Shown in pieces: positions 7,987 through 16,604 of a DNA stretch of 64,000 bases. The stretch is from positions 352,670 to 416,669 of the forward strand of contig JAHDGU010000001.1 in assembly GCA_020627535.1 (NCBI GenBank). Reading direction: 5' to 3'. Numbering within the stretch: position 1 is the first letter of the stretch; every line of letters begins with the position of its first letter. A program made the position numbers and the translations under genes. The notes under the pieces are model-generated. The model was not told the DNA's origin and ran no database searches. It saw nothing but the letters and a program-made list of their open reading frames with translations. Source of the DNA: Saprospiraceae bacterium. GTDB lineage: Bacteria; Bacteroidota; Bacteroidia; Chitinophagales; Saprospiraceae.

Positions 7987-10900
7987 TTACTCCGCGATTG
8001 TAATGATCTGGATGTATTGGGCGCCACTCGCAATATCTGTCAACTCTAGGATCAGCTGCGTACTTGGACTATCAGGAAGATCTATCCGTATTTGACCCAG
8101 GTTGTTGTCCAGGACTCCACTGCTGACTGCTCTTCCTTGCATATCTCTCCACTGGTAGCTCAGTTGTCGATAGGCATTATCGATCTCAGCGATCAGATGG
8201 TCGCTTGCAGGTATCGGGTAGATATTGCTGACGACTAGATCGATGCGCCGCGTCGATACGATTGAGTCCATGCCATCACAGTCTTCGTCAATACCGTTAT
8301 TGGGTATTTCATCTGCTCCTGGATTGATATCTGGATCTCTATCATCACAGTCACCTCCTTGAGCTACGAATCCTTCTGGAGGTTCTGGCAGACAATTGGT
8401 CAATGTGAAGTTGTCAGTACCATAGCCATCCATGTCAGCGTCTCTGTAATACCTTGTGATGTCCAGGCCCTCGTCGATCTCTCCATCACAATTGTTGTCA
8501 AGATCGTCGCAGATCTCGGGAGCTCCAGGAAAGACCGTAGAGTCACGATCATTACAATCACCACCTTGTAGTACAAATCCAGCAGGCACCTCTGAAGTGC
8601 AGCTGTCGATGGCCAGCTCGTCGACACCAAATCCGTCATCATCCTCATCAACATACAATGTCCTAGTCTCAAATCCTTCATCGATGTCACCATCGCAGTC
8701 CTGATCAAGTCCATCACAGATTTCGGGTGCACCCGGATAGATGGTCGAATCCTGATCATTACAATCGCCACTCACAGCAGCAAATCCCAGTGGAGCTGCC
8801 ATGAGGCAAGTATCTATCACTCCATCCTCGACCCCAAATCCATCTCCGTCTTCATCAAGGAAGTACTGCTCCAAGGTCAATCCCTCATCGACCTCGCCAT
8901 TACAGTTTTGATCGAGTCCATCACAGAGCTCAGGAGCACCAGGATAGATTGTAGAGTCTTGATCATTGCAATCTCCACTCAATGCTGCAAAGCCCATGGG
9001 AGCGGCTGTCAGACAGGTATCTATTGACATATCATCTCGACCGAAGCCGTCGCCATCCTCATCCATAAAGTATGAGCTGATTACGAGACCCTCATCAATT
9101 TCACCATTACAGTTCTGATCTAGACCATCGCAAAGCTCTCCTTGCCCAGGATTGACATCGGGATTGGTATCATCACAGTCTTCGTAGGAGAAGTACCCAT
9201 CATTGTCATTGTCAACTTGGAAAAGCCTTTCGGCAAAATCAAATGCCTTATTCCCTGCATAGATTCCCATTTTCCGCCCAGGAATATCATCCGCTGGTGG
9301 ATGAATACCACCCCAAATTCTACTCAAGCTACTTTGATTACTCGCATCTACATAGCTAGCCCATTGGAGCACAACATCTTCACTTGGTCCATTTTCAAAG
9401 ACAAGATAGTTATTGGCTGGAGCGACAAACTCGTGTAGTCCTCCAGGAAAGTATGGACTACCGGTAAAAGCAGCTAGCAACTCTGCAGCACCTCTTGAGA
9501 AGGTGCTATGCCCTGAGACATATCCTGCAAATGGAGGAGTTACAAAGGTGGGTCTTTGATATGGCCACCAGTTTTCTGCTCTGATCCATCCCACTCCGGC
9601 ATTATTGGTCAGTGGATCTCCGATGAAATCTGGTCCACGCCACGTGAAGAGCTTGAGTTTTCCTATGTGTTGATTGACACTGCCGGCAAGAGGATCCCCG
9701 GGAAGTATCAGCTCTACGAGTCCTGGAATCAATGGCAAGCCAAAGTGGCTATACCTCGTGCTATCAGGAAAACTACTTTGCCCTTCATCTCCCATAAATC
9801 TGATAGCTGATATAGGGCGTAAGTAATCGTACCATCCTTTAGCGCTCCATGCTGCAATCGCACAGTCGTGCATAGCACCTCCAAGAGCCAAATAGGACTT
9901 CACGTCCCATTCGAGATCGGAAAGGATAGGGCCTACACCCTTAAATCTTTTGACCAGATCAGGATCTTCATTCACTTCATTGAGCAAGGTAAACCAATGC
10001 CCCGGCGGTGTCTCACTATCTGGACCGTCTGCCCAAAACTCCGCAAGCACGCGAGCAAAATCTCCACGCTTCACCACATTGGGCGTGTAGGTCTGGCCTG
10101 TCACAGGATTGATCTCGTAGCCGGTGCTTCCATCACCACCATCATAGAAGTCATAATAGTCGAGATAGTCAATGGGGTCTTCAGGGAGTTGGGGATGATT
10201 ACCTAGAGCACCAGGGGAGATGTCCCACTCCGTGGTATCCAGTGGATCGAGATGACTAGACCATACAGAGACCATGGTGAAGCCCTGTCGATACTGAGCA
10301 GATCCTAGAGAATCAGTGAGGGCTATGTAAGGAGGATCATCTGGATCTACATAGACTTTATACTCGTCACCATCTCGACTGTATGTCGTAATATCATTTG
10401 TATCCAGGGCAAATGGCTTGACATTTCCCCACTCAGGGCTAAGAAATTCTAGTGTGTCGTCAATACGCACGCCACTCTGATCGATGAAGACGTCTAGCTG
10501 GACGGTTTGCCAGCGATTGGGGTCTTCTATGTCCCGATTGCCCCTGATATCCGGTAGGATAGGAGGGTTGACTGGTTCGTAGTATTGATTGGCATAGTCG
10601 TTGACCTCGTTGCTGCCATCAGAAAGCCCATAGGCGATGACGCATTCTCCTACATAATTGCCAAGTGCGGCAGCACTGCCTCCGGTGTAGTCGAGATCAG
10701 TGAAACTAGTATCATATCCTAGTTCTATCATCAGATCATGAAATCTTGGTACGGATACGCTGTCTCCTACACTCGTAGAAAATCTATGGACCAAAACTTT
10801 GTACACCGCATAGCTCAACGCCTCTTCTTGCAAAGCCACTATATCTGCAGAGTCTGCGATCGGGAAGCTATCGACTGGACATGCAAAGGCATCTGAATCA

Positions 10901-11127
10901 AGGAGGTATGGCCTGGACTGGCCATCTATGATACTCCATGCATCGTACATCGCGACAGATGTGTGAAACAAATTTCGCGCGTGCACGGTAGGCCTTGCTA
11001 GGTCATCCCTGATGGCCTCTAGAAGGACTTCATTCCACTCCCTGGCCACGCTATGCTCCTGAGCATGACTGACAGTCCCTCCTAGAGTGCATAACACAAT
11101 CACCATAAATAGCCGAAAACACTGCAT
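7987..11127 (-). CDS. Vanadium-haloperoxidase-type (PAP2) protein with MopE-like metal-binding repeats and sorting tail
   Basis: A protein of 1046 residues from the ATG at 11127 (MQCFRLFMVIVLCTLGG signal peptide). The PAP2/vanadium haloperoxidase active site is complete: K430-x6-R437-P438, S538-G539-H540, and S602-R603-x3-G-x-H609-x3-D. Such enzymes bind vanadate and oxidise halides with peroxide, or act as phosphatases. Residues 650-953 hold five cysteine- and aspartate-rich units (DCNDxDxxIxPGAxExCDGxDxNCxGxxDEG) about 70 residues apart, the motif named after the copper protein MopE. The last 85 residues resemble a type IX sorting domain (NIYPIPASDHL). It lies 74 bases after the receptor gene. 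Catalysis and metal content are inferred, not shown. Confidence 0.85.
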   Translation of the reverse strand: MQCFRLFMVIVLCTLGGTVSHAQEHSVAREWNEVLLEAIRDDLARPTVHARNLFHTSVAMYDAWSIIDGQSRPYLLDSDAFACPVDSFPIADSADIVALQEEALSYAVYKVLVHRFSTSVGDSVSVPRFHDLMIELGYDTSFTDLDYTGGSAAALGNYVGECVIAYGLSDGSNEVNDYANQYYEPVNPPILPDIRGNRDIEDPNRWQTVQLDVFIDQSGVRIDDTLEFLSPEWGNVKPFALDTNDITTYSRDGDEYKVYVDPDDPPYIALTDSLGSAQYRQGFTMVSVWSSHLDPLDTTEWDISPGALGNHPQLPEDPIDYLDYYDFYDGGDGSTGYEINPVTGQTYTPNVVKRGDFARVLAEFWADGPDSETPPGHWFTLLNEVNEDPDLVKRFKGVGPILSDLEWDVKSYLALGGAMHDCAIAAWSAKGWYDYLRPISAIRFMGDEGQSSFPDSTRYSHFGLPLIPGLVELILPGDPLAGSVNQHIGKLKLFTWRGPDFIGDPLTNNAGVGWIRAENWWPYQRPTFVTPPFAGYVSGHSTFSRGAAELLAAFTGSPYFPGGLHEFVAPANNYLVFENGPSEDVVLQWASYVDASNQSSLSRIWGGIHPPADDIPGRKMGIYAGNKAFDFAERLFQVDNDNDGYFSYEDCDDTNPDVNPGQGELCDGLDQNCNGEIDEGLVISSYFMDEDGDGFGRDDMSIDTCLTAAPMGFAALSGDCNDQDSTIYPGAPELCDGLDQNCNGEVDEGLTLEQYFLDEDGDGFGVEDGVIDTCLMAAPLGFAAVSGDCNDQDSTIYPGAPEICDGLDQDCDGDIDEGFETRTLYVDEDDDGFGVDELAIDSCTSEVPAGFVLQGGDCNDRDSTVFPGAPEICDDLDNNCDGEIDEGLDITRYYRDADMDGYGTDNFTLTNCLPEPPEGFVAQGGDCDDRDPDINPGADEIPNNGIDEDCDGMDSIVSTRRIDLVVSNIYPIPASDHLIAEIDNAYRQLSYQWRDMQGRAVSSGVLDNNLGQIRIDLPDSPSTQLILELTDIASGAQYIQIITIAE
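8274..9180 (-). repeat. Five tandem MopE-type coding repeats of about 210 bases
   Basis: Within the haloperoxidase gene, five units start at about 9180, 8973, 8760, 8552 and 8360. The second and third units are nearly identical at the protein level (GFAA.SGDCNDQDSTIYPGAPE) and very similar in DNA, suggesting recent duplication; the last unit is degenerate (ADEIPNNGIDEDCDG, without the usual cysteine pair). Between units lies a YFxDEDGDGFG acidic loop that looks calcium-binding. Confidence 0.85.
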
Positions 11128-11201
11128 AACAATAAGCTTTTGCGAGGTACAAAGATAAGTGCTCAATCGTCGTATAAATGACGATTTGTAGTCAATCTGC
11201 C

Positions 11202-14036
11202 TTATCTAAATCGCGTTCTCGACCTGCCTTTTTCATTACCGAATCCTGAAAACGAATAGGCAAGATCGAGCATGACATATCTCCCGAGGCTTGCGATACG
11301 CTCTTCCTGAAGAAAGATAGCATTGGCATTGCGCTGGATAGAGATATTTTGATTGAGAAGGTCATACGAACTCACGCCTAGCTTGATCTTCTTATTGGGC
11401 CCGATGAGGGTAAAAAGCTCGGCATTCCATATCGTGACAGACGCTTGATCACCGAAGCTCTCAGCTGAGTAGATATTGGTGTCGAAGTCGGTTTCAAATG
11501 TCCAGCGCTGTGCAAAATCAACAGAAAGCTCGCCGAAGTAGCCACCAGTCGTGAAACTTTGATTGCGCTCAGGATTGGAGGAGTACTGTGTCTGATTCCA
11601 AGTGAGCCGACCACCAACTTCTATGCTGACAATGTCTTGATTCCAGTTGCGAAGGCTTACACGAGCCGTGTTGCTATAACGATCGGTTCTATTCTCAATA
11701 CCATTGATCAAGCTGGGATTGTCATTCCACGAAAATCGATTGTTGATTCGGAAGTCTTTCTTGATCCATTTGAGCGGAAGCGATAGACTCGCATACTGAT
11801 TGAGTCGTAGACCATCTCCAAGGTTGACTGGGGTGGTGCTCTGCACCCCAAATCTGTCGATGTCTACATCATTTGTGATATTGTCAGTGGTATAGCGCAA
11901 GCTTAAGCTTGTGAAAAATGAAATATTGCTTAGCTGACTAAAGGAATTGTATCTGGCTGTGAGCGCATGTGTGTACTCAGGTTGCAAATCTGGATTTCCT
12001 TGGTAGACCCGCAGTGGATTGCTATTGTCAAGGATTGGCGATAGCTGAGTGATATTGGGCTCATTGACAGAAGTCCTGTAGTTGACACTAAATCCTCTTG
12101 ACTGAGATATCTGGAGACGATAGTAGGCACTCGGCAGGATAAAGTCAAAGTTGCGTGCTGCAAATATCTGCCCAGCATCCAGCTCACCTTTAAGAGTAGA
12201 TCTTTGGGCCGCGGCACCCATCGTCAAGGAAGCCTTCTTGAAGTTCCATTTGATATTGAGGCCTGCCATGTTGTAATTGTAGTCTTGTCTGAAGAGGTTA
12301 CTCAATTCCTGATTGAGTACACGCGAAGGCTCTAAATCTGGAAAAAGATCATAAAACTCCTTGAGTACATCATTGTCGTAATTACGGCTGGAAGCTACGA
12401 GTTCCAGATATCGACGCTTGCCGATAGGCTCAGTATAGCTAAAGCCGAGACTATAGTTTTTTTGATCTGAGTCCTGAAGCTGATTTTGTCGGATGACTGT
12501 ATCCACGAGCTCACCGAGATCTGGAGCTACGAAATTATTGCTGAGAAGCGACGCATCTTGGCCATTGTTTCTCGAGCTGTAATCTACATCCAAGGTGAGA
12601 AATCTTCCTTTCTTCTTGAACTTGCGTCGATAGTCAAAAGCTGCATTGATCGACAGCTGATCACCAACAGATGAGTTGTTGACCTCGCTGCCGCTGACCA
12701 GGTTTTTGGCGTCATCGGTATTATCAGTACTACTGATAGTGTTGCTTTCACCGTCATTCCATGCCGCACTGAACTCTAGCGAAATATTTTGCATGGAATC
12801 CAACTCTTGGTCATAAACGATCGACGCCTTGTGATTGACACTTTGGTCACGATTTGTCGTGACTCTTGCTTCATCAAAGCCACGTGAGGCTGTCAAGTAC
12901 TCTTTGAGCAAGGTGCTGTAGTTGCTGCTAGTGATATCGCTAAAGAAATAGTTGAAATTCAGATCGGAGTTTTTCCCAAGTTCGTAGTTGTAATTGAGTC
13001 CAATAGCGGCAGTCTCAATGAATCCCGATCCTGGTCGATTACTGATAGGCACACTAGAATCATTCATTGAGATACGACCGTTGTCATCCATAAGCCGACT
13101 GAAACCGCCCATGAAATCTATGTACTCATTGAAGGAAAACCCCTTCTCATTCGTATTATTCAGCATCCCAATGAGAGACAGCTGAGACTTACTGTCAAAG
13201 CGATTGAGATTGGCTTTGGCAGCATACATTCGATCCGAAAAATCAAAATTGTCAGGGTCACTCTCAGTACTCCTTAATCCTCCAGACCCACTCATATTAC
13301 CGAAGACGCCATTTTTCTTGTCGTCCTTGAGCGATAGGTTGATCGTCTTAGTACGCTCTCCGTCATCTATCCCTGAAAATTCTGCCTTCTTGGACTTTTT
13401 GTCAAAAACTTGCACGTTTTTCACAGCATCAGCCGGTAAGTTTTTGGTGGCAACCGTTGGGTCATTGCCAAAGAACTCTTTGCCATCTACAAGTACCTTT
13501 TGGACATCTTCTCCTTGTGCTTGGATGCCACCATCTGAGTCGACTTCGATTCCTGGCAGTTTCTTCAGTAATTCCTCCACATTATCGTTGGCTTGGGTTT
13601 TGAAGGCATCCGCATTGTACTCGATCGTGTCTTGTTTAATTCTGATCGGTACACGCCGAGCCGCGATGTCTACCTCCTCGAGTACACTTTGACTTTCTTG
13701 AAGGATGACAGATCCGAGATCACGCTTTTCTTCGCTTTCGCGAAAATGTATGGTCTCGTTGATGTCAGCGTAGCCGAGGAAAGACAGATTCAGGATGTAC
13801 TTTCCAGTATCTATGTCTGCTATGAGAAACTTCCCCTTGGGATTGGTGATGGCAAAGCCGACGAAACTGCTGTCCGATTCTAAGCTCAAAATGGCATTGA
13901 CCAGTTCAAGCGCTTCTCCGTTGGCATCGGTGACGATTCCTTGGATTTCATTCTTTTGGGCGAAAGCCCCGAGAGACAGAAATATGCTCAATACGAGCAT
14001 AGTCGCCCTCAGTCGCAGTGATCGTGAGGTATCCAT
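11202..14036 (-). CDS. TonB-receptor-like outer-membrane beta-barrel protein
   Basis: The 944-residue protein has a signal peptide ending at about residue 26 (FLSLGAFAQ). A carboxypeptidase-regulatory-like beta-sandwich follows at roughly 28-115 (IQGIVTDANGEALELVNA), then a plug-like domain at about 130-235 (VEELLKKLPGIEVDSDGG, VDGKEFFGNDP, and DAVKNVQVFDKKSKK). The rest is a long beta-barrel of the OMP_b-brl_3 kind ending in aromatic-rich strands. This subfamily is typically partnered with GLPGLI proteins, whose gene ends one base before this start. The transported substrate is unknown. The cluster context (MbnP/MbnH) makes a metal or metal-peptide conceivable, but that is inference. Confidence 0.88.
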   Translation of the reverse strand: MDTSRSLRLRATMLVLSIFLSLGAFAQKNEIQGIVTDANGEALELVNAILSLESDSSFVGFAITNPKGKFLIADIDTGKYILNLSFLGYADINETIHFRESEEKRDLGSVILQESQSVLEEVDIAARRVPIRIKQDTIEYNADAFKTQANDNVEELLKKLPGIEVDSDGGIQAQGEDVQKVLVDGKEFFGNDPTVATKNLPADAVKNVQVFDKKSKKAEFSGIDDGERTKTINLSLKDDKKNGVFGNMSGSGGLRSTESDPDNFDFSDRMYAAKANLNRFDSKSQLSLIGMLNNTNEKGFSFNEYIDFMGGFSRLMDDNGRISMNDSSVPISNRPGSGFIETAAIGLNYNYELGKNSDLNFNYFFSDITSSNYSTLLKEYLTASRGFDEARVTTNRDQSVNHKASIVYDQELDSMQNISLEFSAAWNDGESNTISSTDNTDDAKNLVSGSEVNNSSVGDQLSINAAFDYRRKFKKKGRFLTLDVDYSSRNNGQDASLLSNNFVAPDLGELVDTVIRQNQLQDSDQKNYSLGFSYTEPIGKRRYLELVASSRNYDNDVLKEFYDLFPDLEPSRVLNQELSNLFRQDYNYNMAGLNIKWNFKKASLTMGAAAQRSTLKGELDAGQIFAARNFDFILPSAYYRLQISQSRGFSVNYRTSVNEPNITQLSPILDNSNPLRVYQGNPDLQPEYTHALTARYNSFSQLSNISFFTSLSLRYTTDNITNDVDIDRFGVQSTTPVNLGDGLRLNQYASLSLPLKWIKKDFRINNRFSWNDNPSLINGIENRTDRYSNTARVSLRNWNQDIVSIEVGGRLTWNQTQYSSNPERNQSFTTGGYFGELSVDFAQRWTFETDFDTNIYSAESFGDQASVTIWNAELFTLIGPNKKIKLGVSSYDLLNQNISIQRNANAIFLQEERIASLGRYVMLDLAYSFSGFGNEKGRSRTRFR

Positions 14037-14795
14037 CTAGCCTCGAATGATTACTCTACGCCCACCTGGACCGTCTCCACGCGCCTCTCTCATCTTGCGC
14101 ATTTCCTCCATCTTCTCATCTCTCATGGCCCGAAATTCTTCTCTGGTCATTTCCTTTCCCTTGGTCGGTTCATCGATGCTCATCTCCTCACTCCAGTCCT
14201 CGATAGACGAAAGCTCTGTGATGGACATGCCGCCTCGCTCTTCGACACGGACGATGAGCCCAGGTAGCCCGGACCAGCCCTCTGGCCCAATAGAGACTGG
14301 AATCTGAGGGGCAAACCAAGCGCTAGCCGTGGTGCTGTCATTGATTTCTGTAGTGGCTTCCATGACGAGCATGCCTTCATGTTGCGCTTTGTTTCCCGTG
14401 ATTTTCCAGTCGTGTGCCGGCAGTTCTTCCTTGATGAGGTACTTTTTGTCAAAAAATTCCATGTACTCCACTCGACGATTTTCCTCGAGGTTGACATAGG
14501 TCTGATCGTCCTGACCTCCTTGTCTTCCCATACGGAAGCGCATGCCACGGCGTCCCATCTGTGAATCACCTTCTTGCTCTGAGGCAATGCGCTTGTAGAT
14601 GGCATGAGTCGAGTTATACAACAGCTCAGATTCGGAGGTGAATTCCTTAGGGATCCGGTCCCTGAATTCCTCGGGCACCCGCTCAAGCCGCTTGGGATCC
14701 ATCTTGACAGTTTTCTTATAAAGGGCACGGCCCTCTGTCTGTGCTATGAGCATAACCGGGCATAGCAGTAGGAGAGTGGTAAGTAATCTGATCAT
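14037..14795 (-). CDS. GLPGLI family protein
   Basis: Periplasmic or outer-membrane-associated protein of 252 residues with a signal peptide (MIRLLTTLLLLCPVMLIAQ). It carries the family-defining GLPGLI motif in WSGLPGLIVRVEERGG near residue 170 and the usual KEELPAHDWKITG segment before it. The C-terminus is rich in charged residues (REEFRAMRDEKMEEMRKM), probably helical, ending with GGRRVIIRG. GLPGLI proteins have no established biochemical role but nearly always neighbour a receptor like the one directly downstream; the stop and next start are adjacent here. It follows the MbnH-like gene after 62 bases that contain a hairpin. Confidence 0.9.
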   Translation of the reverse strand: MIRLLTTLLLLCPVMLIAQTEGRALYKKTVKMDPKRLERVPEEFRDRIPKEFTSESELLYNSTHAIYKRIASEQEGDSQMGRRGMRFRMGRQGGQDDQTYVNLEENRRVEYMEFFDKKYLIKEELPAHDWKITGNKAQHEGMLVMEATTEINDSTTASAWFAPQIPVSIGPEGWSGLPGLIVRVEERGGMSITELSSIEDWSEEMSIDEPTKGKEMTREEFRAMRDEKMEEMRKMREARGDGPGGRRVIIRG

Positions 14796-14819
14796 CTCTT
14801 GATTTGACGATGTAAGTTG

Positions 14820-14857
14820 GCTAAAGTTAAATCCCTCGTCGAGGACTATTCTTTAGC
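14820..14857 (-). promoter_or_regulatory. Two-tier inverted repeat between the MbnH-like and GLPGLI genes
   Basis: An outer pair GCTAAAG (14820-14826) and CTTTAGC (14851-14857) encloses an inner CCTCG/CGAGG pair at 14834-14844. It directly follows the stop codon of the peroxidase gene. There is no T-run, so a terminator is unlikely; an operator, an RNA-processing hairpin or an attenuating structure that lowers downstream expression are alternatives. Confidence 0.35.
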
Positions 14858-15913
14858 TTAGTATTTATTAACGTCTCCTTGCTCATTGACAAATAGTCCG
14901 TGAGCGAGATAGGAGCTATCTGTCAATGTGTGTAAAAATGCTTCTAGCGCCAAGATCTCATCTTCAGAAAGTTCGAAAGAGATGAGTCGTTCATCCAGAT
15001 TGGGGTGGTCTGTGTCAATAGACAGTGGATGTGTCATGGCAGCACGCAAGTCATATACAGAACCATCATGCATGTATGGTCTGGTCAGAGCAATATTTCT
15101 TAATGTTGGCACCTTGAATTTGCCTTGATCCTCTCGAAGTGTAGTGATCCTGGCTCGTCCTTGATCATCACCATCGAAGTTTCCGACACAGGCAAAACTC
15201 TCATCTGTAAAATCTCGTCCGCCATGGCATCCTGAGCAGCCCAAGCGATCTGAAAAAAAGAGCTCCATGCCCATCATTTCGGTAGCAGTCAATCGATGAG
15301 TAGTGCTATCAGAGATGTAGTCGTCATAGAGGCTCCCACGACTCACCAATGATCGACAATATTGACCTAGTGCCCTTGTAATGACGAAGGCATCCAGAGG
15401 ACGATCATATGCCGAGAGGCTCATCGCTTGATACTTTTCGTCCTGAGAGAGTCTTTCAATCAGCCTGACCAAAGAGATGTCCATCTCATCATGATCTTCG
15501 ATCGGTGTCGCTGGCTGAAGATCGAGGTGTAGTATGCCTCCATCCATATTGACCACAGAGCGCGATCCTACATTGATGAGAGTAGGCGAATTGCGAAACC
15601 CATTCGGACCATGTACTCCAGGAGAGATTCGCACGAAGTCTGCAAAAGCTCTTTCAGGTAGGTGGCAGCTGACACAGCTTGTGCTGCTGTTAGCCGACAG
15701 ATCTGGGTCAAAAAAAAGTTTCCTTCCTAGTACGAAGCGTTCGTAGCTGGCGGGATTGTCATTCCGAAAAAGAGAATCTGCGAGATGAGATTCCTTGAAG
15801 TCATCATAAACTTCTCTCTCATCTGGATCATATTGCACCAGTTTGCTGCACGATCCGAGCCCCAGGGCTACAAAGAGAGTGAAGAGTATTCTGCTAGCCT
15901 TTGCTAAAGGCAT
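14858..15913 (-). CDS. MbnH-like di-haem peroxidase lipoprotein (MauG/CcpA family)
   Basis: Protein of 351 residues from the ATG at 15913, with a lipoprotein signal and lipid cysteine at residue 22 (LGLGSCSK). Two c-type haem sites are CVSCH (80-84) and CSGCH (226-230), and the conserved TRPYMHDGSVYDL follows. The family includes peroxidases, MauG and MbnH. Its position directly after two MbnP-like genes suggests the MbnH role: di-haem oxidation of a protein tryptophan to kynurenine in MbnP (known from methanotrophs; inferred here). The start overlaps the preceding gene by 20 bases; a TTG at 15937 would extend the overlap. It shares only family resemblance with the secreted peroxidase at 2534. 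Confidence 0.88.
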   Translation of the reverse strand: MPLAKASRILFTLFVALGLGSCSKLVQYDPDEREVYDDFKESHLADSLFRNDNPASYERFVLGRKLFFDPDLSANSSTSCVSCHLPERAFADFVRISPGVHGPNGFRNSPTLINVGSRSVVNMDGGILHLDLQPATPIEDHDEMDISLVRLIERLSQDEKYQAMSLSAYDRPLDAFVITRALGQYCRSLVSRGSLYDDYISDSTTHRLTATEMMGMELFFSDRLGCSGCHGGRDFTDESFACVGNFDGDDQGRARITTLREDQGKFKVPTLRNIALTRPYMHDGSVYDLRAAMTHPLSIDTDHPNLDERLISFELSEDEILALEAFLHTLTDSSYLAHGLFVNEQGDVNKY

Positions 15914-16604
15914 TGGGGAGATTATTCGCTGCTGCAATGGCAGGAGGTGGGTTATCTCCGGTCATCGTGAAGTAGTCGACCTTGAGATCGATTCCTTCAA
16001 AGAGTTTCTCAAGGTCAAATTCAATCACGACATCATTAATTCCATCTCTGAAATTGAAGTCAATGGGCACTTCTACATTTCTCAAAAGATTGTCTGTGCC
16101 TATGTGGTAGCGAAACTGTGTCTCAGCGACACCGTCATCATCGAGATCGACATTTCCGTCTAGTCTGACAAACTTGTATCCAGTATTCCAGTTCCAGTGC
16201 ATCTGTGGATCCTTAGGACCTAATGGGTCACTAGTAGATCTGCTAGTGAAGTCCATCTCTTCTTGACCATTGACACTCGGCTCTACACCCACGAAAAACT
16301 TCAGTATGTCGAATGTCTTATCGATTTCCACGTCCCCATAATTGTTCTTTTCATCAGTAGGGCTAAAGATGTGATATTGATCAGCGTAGCTGATTACATC
16401 GTCCTCATCGTCCAGCGTGACGCCAGCGAGATAAAACTGCGCGATATCCAGATTCACGGTTACGCCATTGATATCGATGTTTTGTCCAAGTACGAGCTCT
16501 TCATCTCCACTGACCATATTGACTTGAAGGTTAAATGAACCATCATCATCACTGCAAGCCAAAAGTGCCGTCAGCACTAGGCCAATCATCAAGATTTTTT
16601 TCAT
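15894..16604 (-). CDS. MbnP-family lipoprotein, paralogue 2
   Basis: A periplasm-facing lipoprotein of 236 residues (MKKILMIGLVLTALLACSDD, cysteine 17). MbnP hallmarks are an FYLAGVTLDD strand, YHIFSP, the MHWNWNTGYKFVRLDGNVD segment with two tryptophans, RYHIGTDNLLRNVEV and a short C-terminal tail. MbnP binds copper in methanotrophs, with one tryptophan converted to kynurenine by MbnH. The W-x-W pair seen here is the obvious candidate for modification. The start overlaps the upstream paralogue by four bases (ATGA), and the end overlaps the MbnH-like gene, so this is one operon. Exact copper ligands cannot be assigned by eye. Confidence 0.87.
   Translation of the reverse strand: MKKILMIGLVLTALLACSDDDGSFNLQVNMVSGDEELVLGQNIDINGVTVNLDIAQFYLAGVTLDDEDDVISYADQYHIFSPTDEKNNYGDVEIDKTFDILKFFVGVEPSVNGQEEMDFTSRSTSDPLGPKDPQMHWNWNTGYKFVRLDGNVDLDDDGVAETQFRYHIGTDNLLRNVEVPIDFNFRDGINDVVIEFDLEKLFEGIDLKVDYFTMTGDNPPPAIAAANNLPNAFSKG

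Noticed and set aside
8274-9180. Regular repeats at about 210 bases suggesting a CRISPR or satellite array.
   Set aside because: They are coding repeats within one open reading frame with conserved protein motifs, far too long for CRISPR repeats.
13204-13692. A 162-codon plus-strand open frame opposite the receptor gene.
   Set aside because: It is antisense to a well-supported plug/regulatory domain region and has low-complexity serine/leucine composition typical of a shadow frame.
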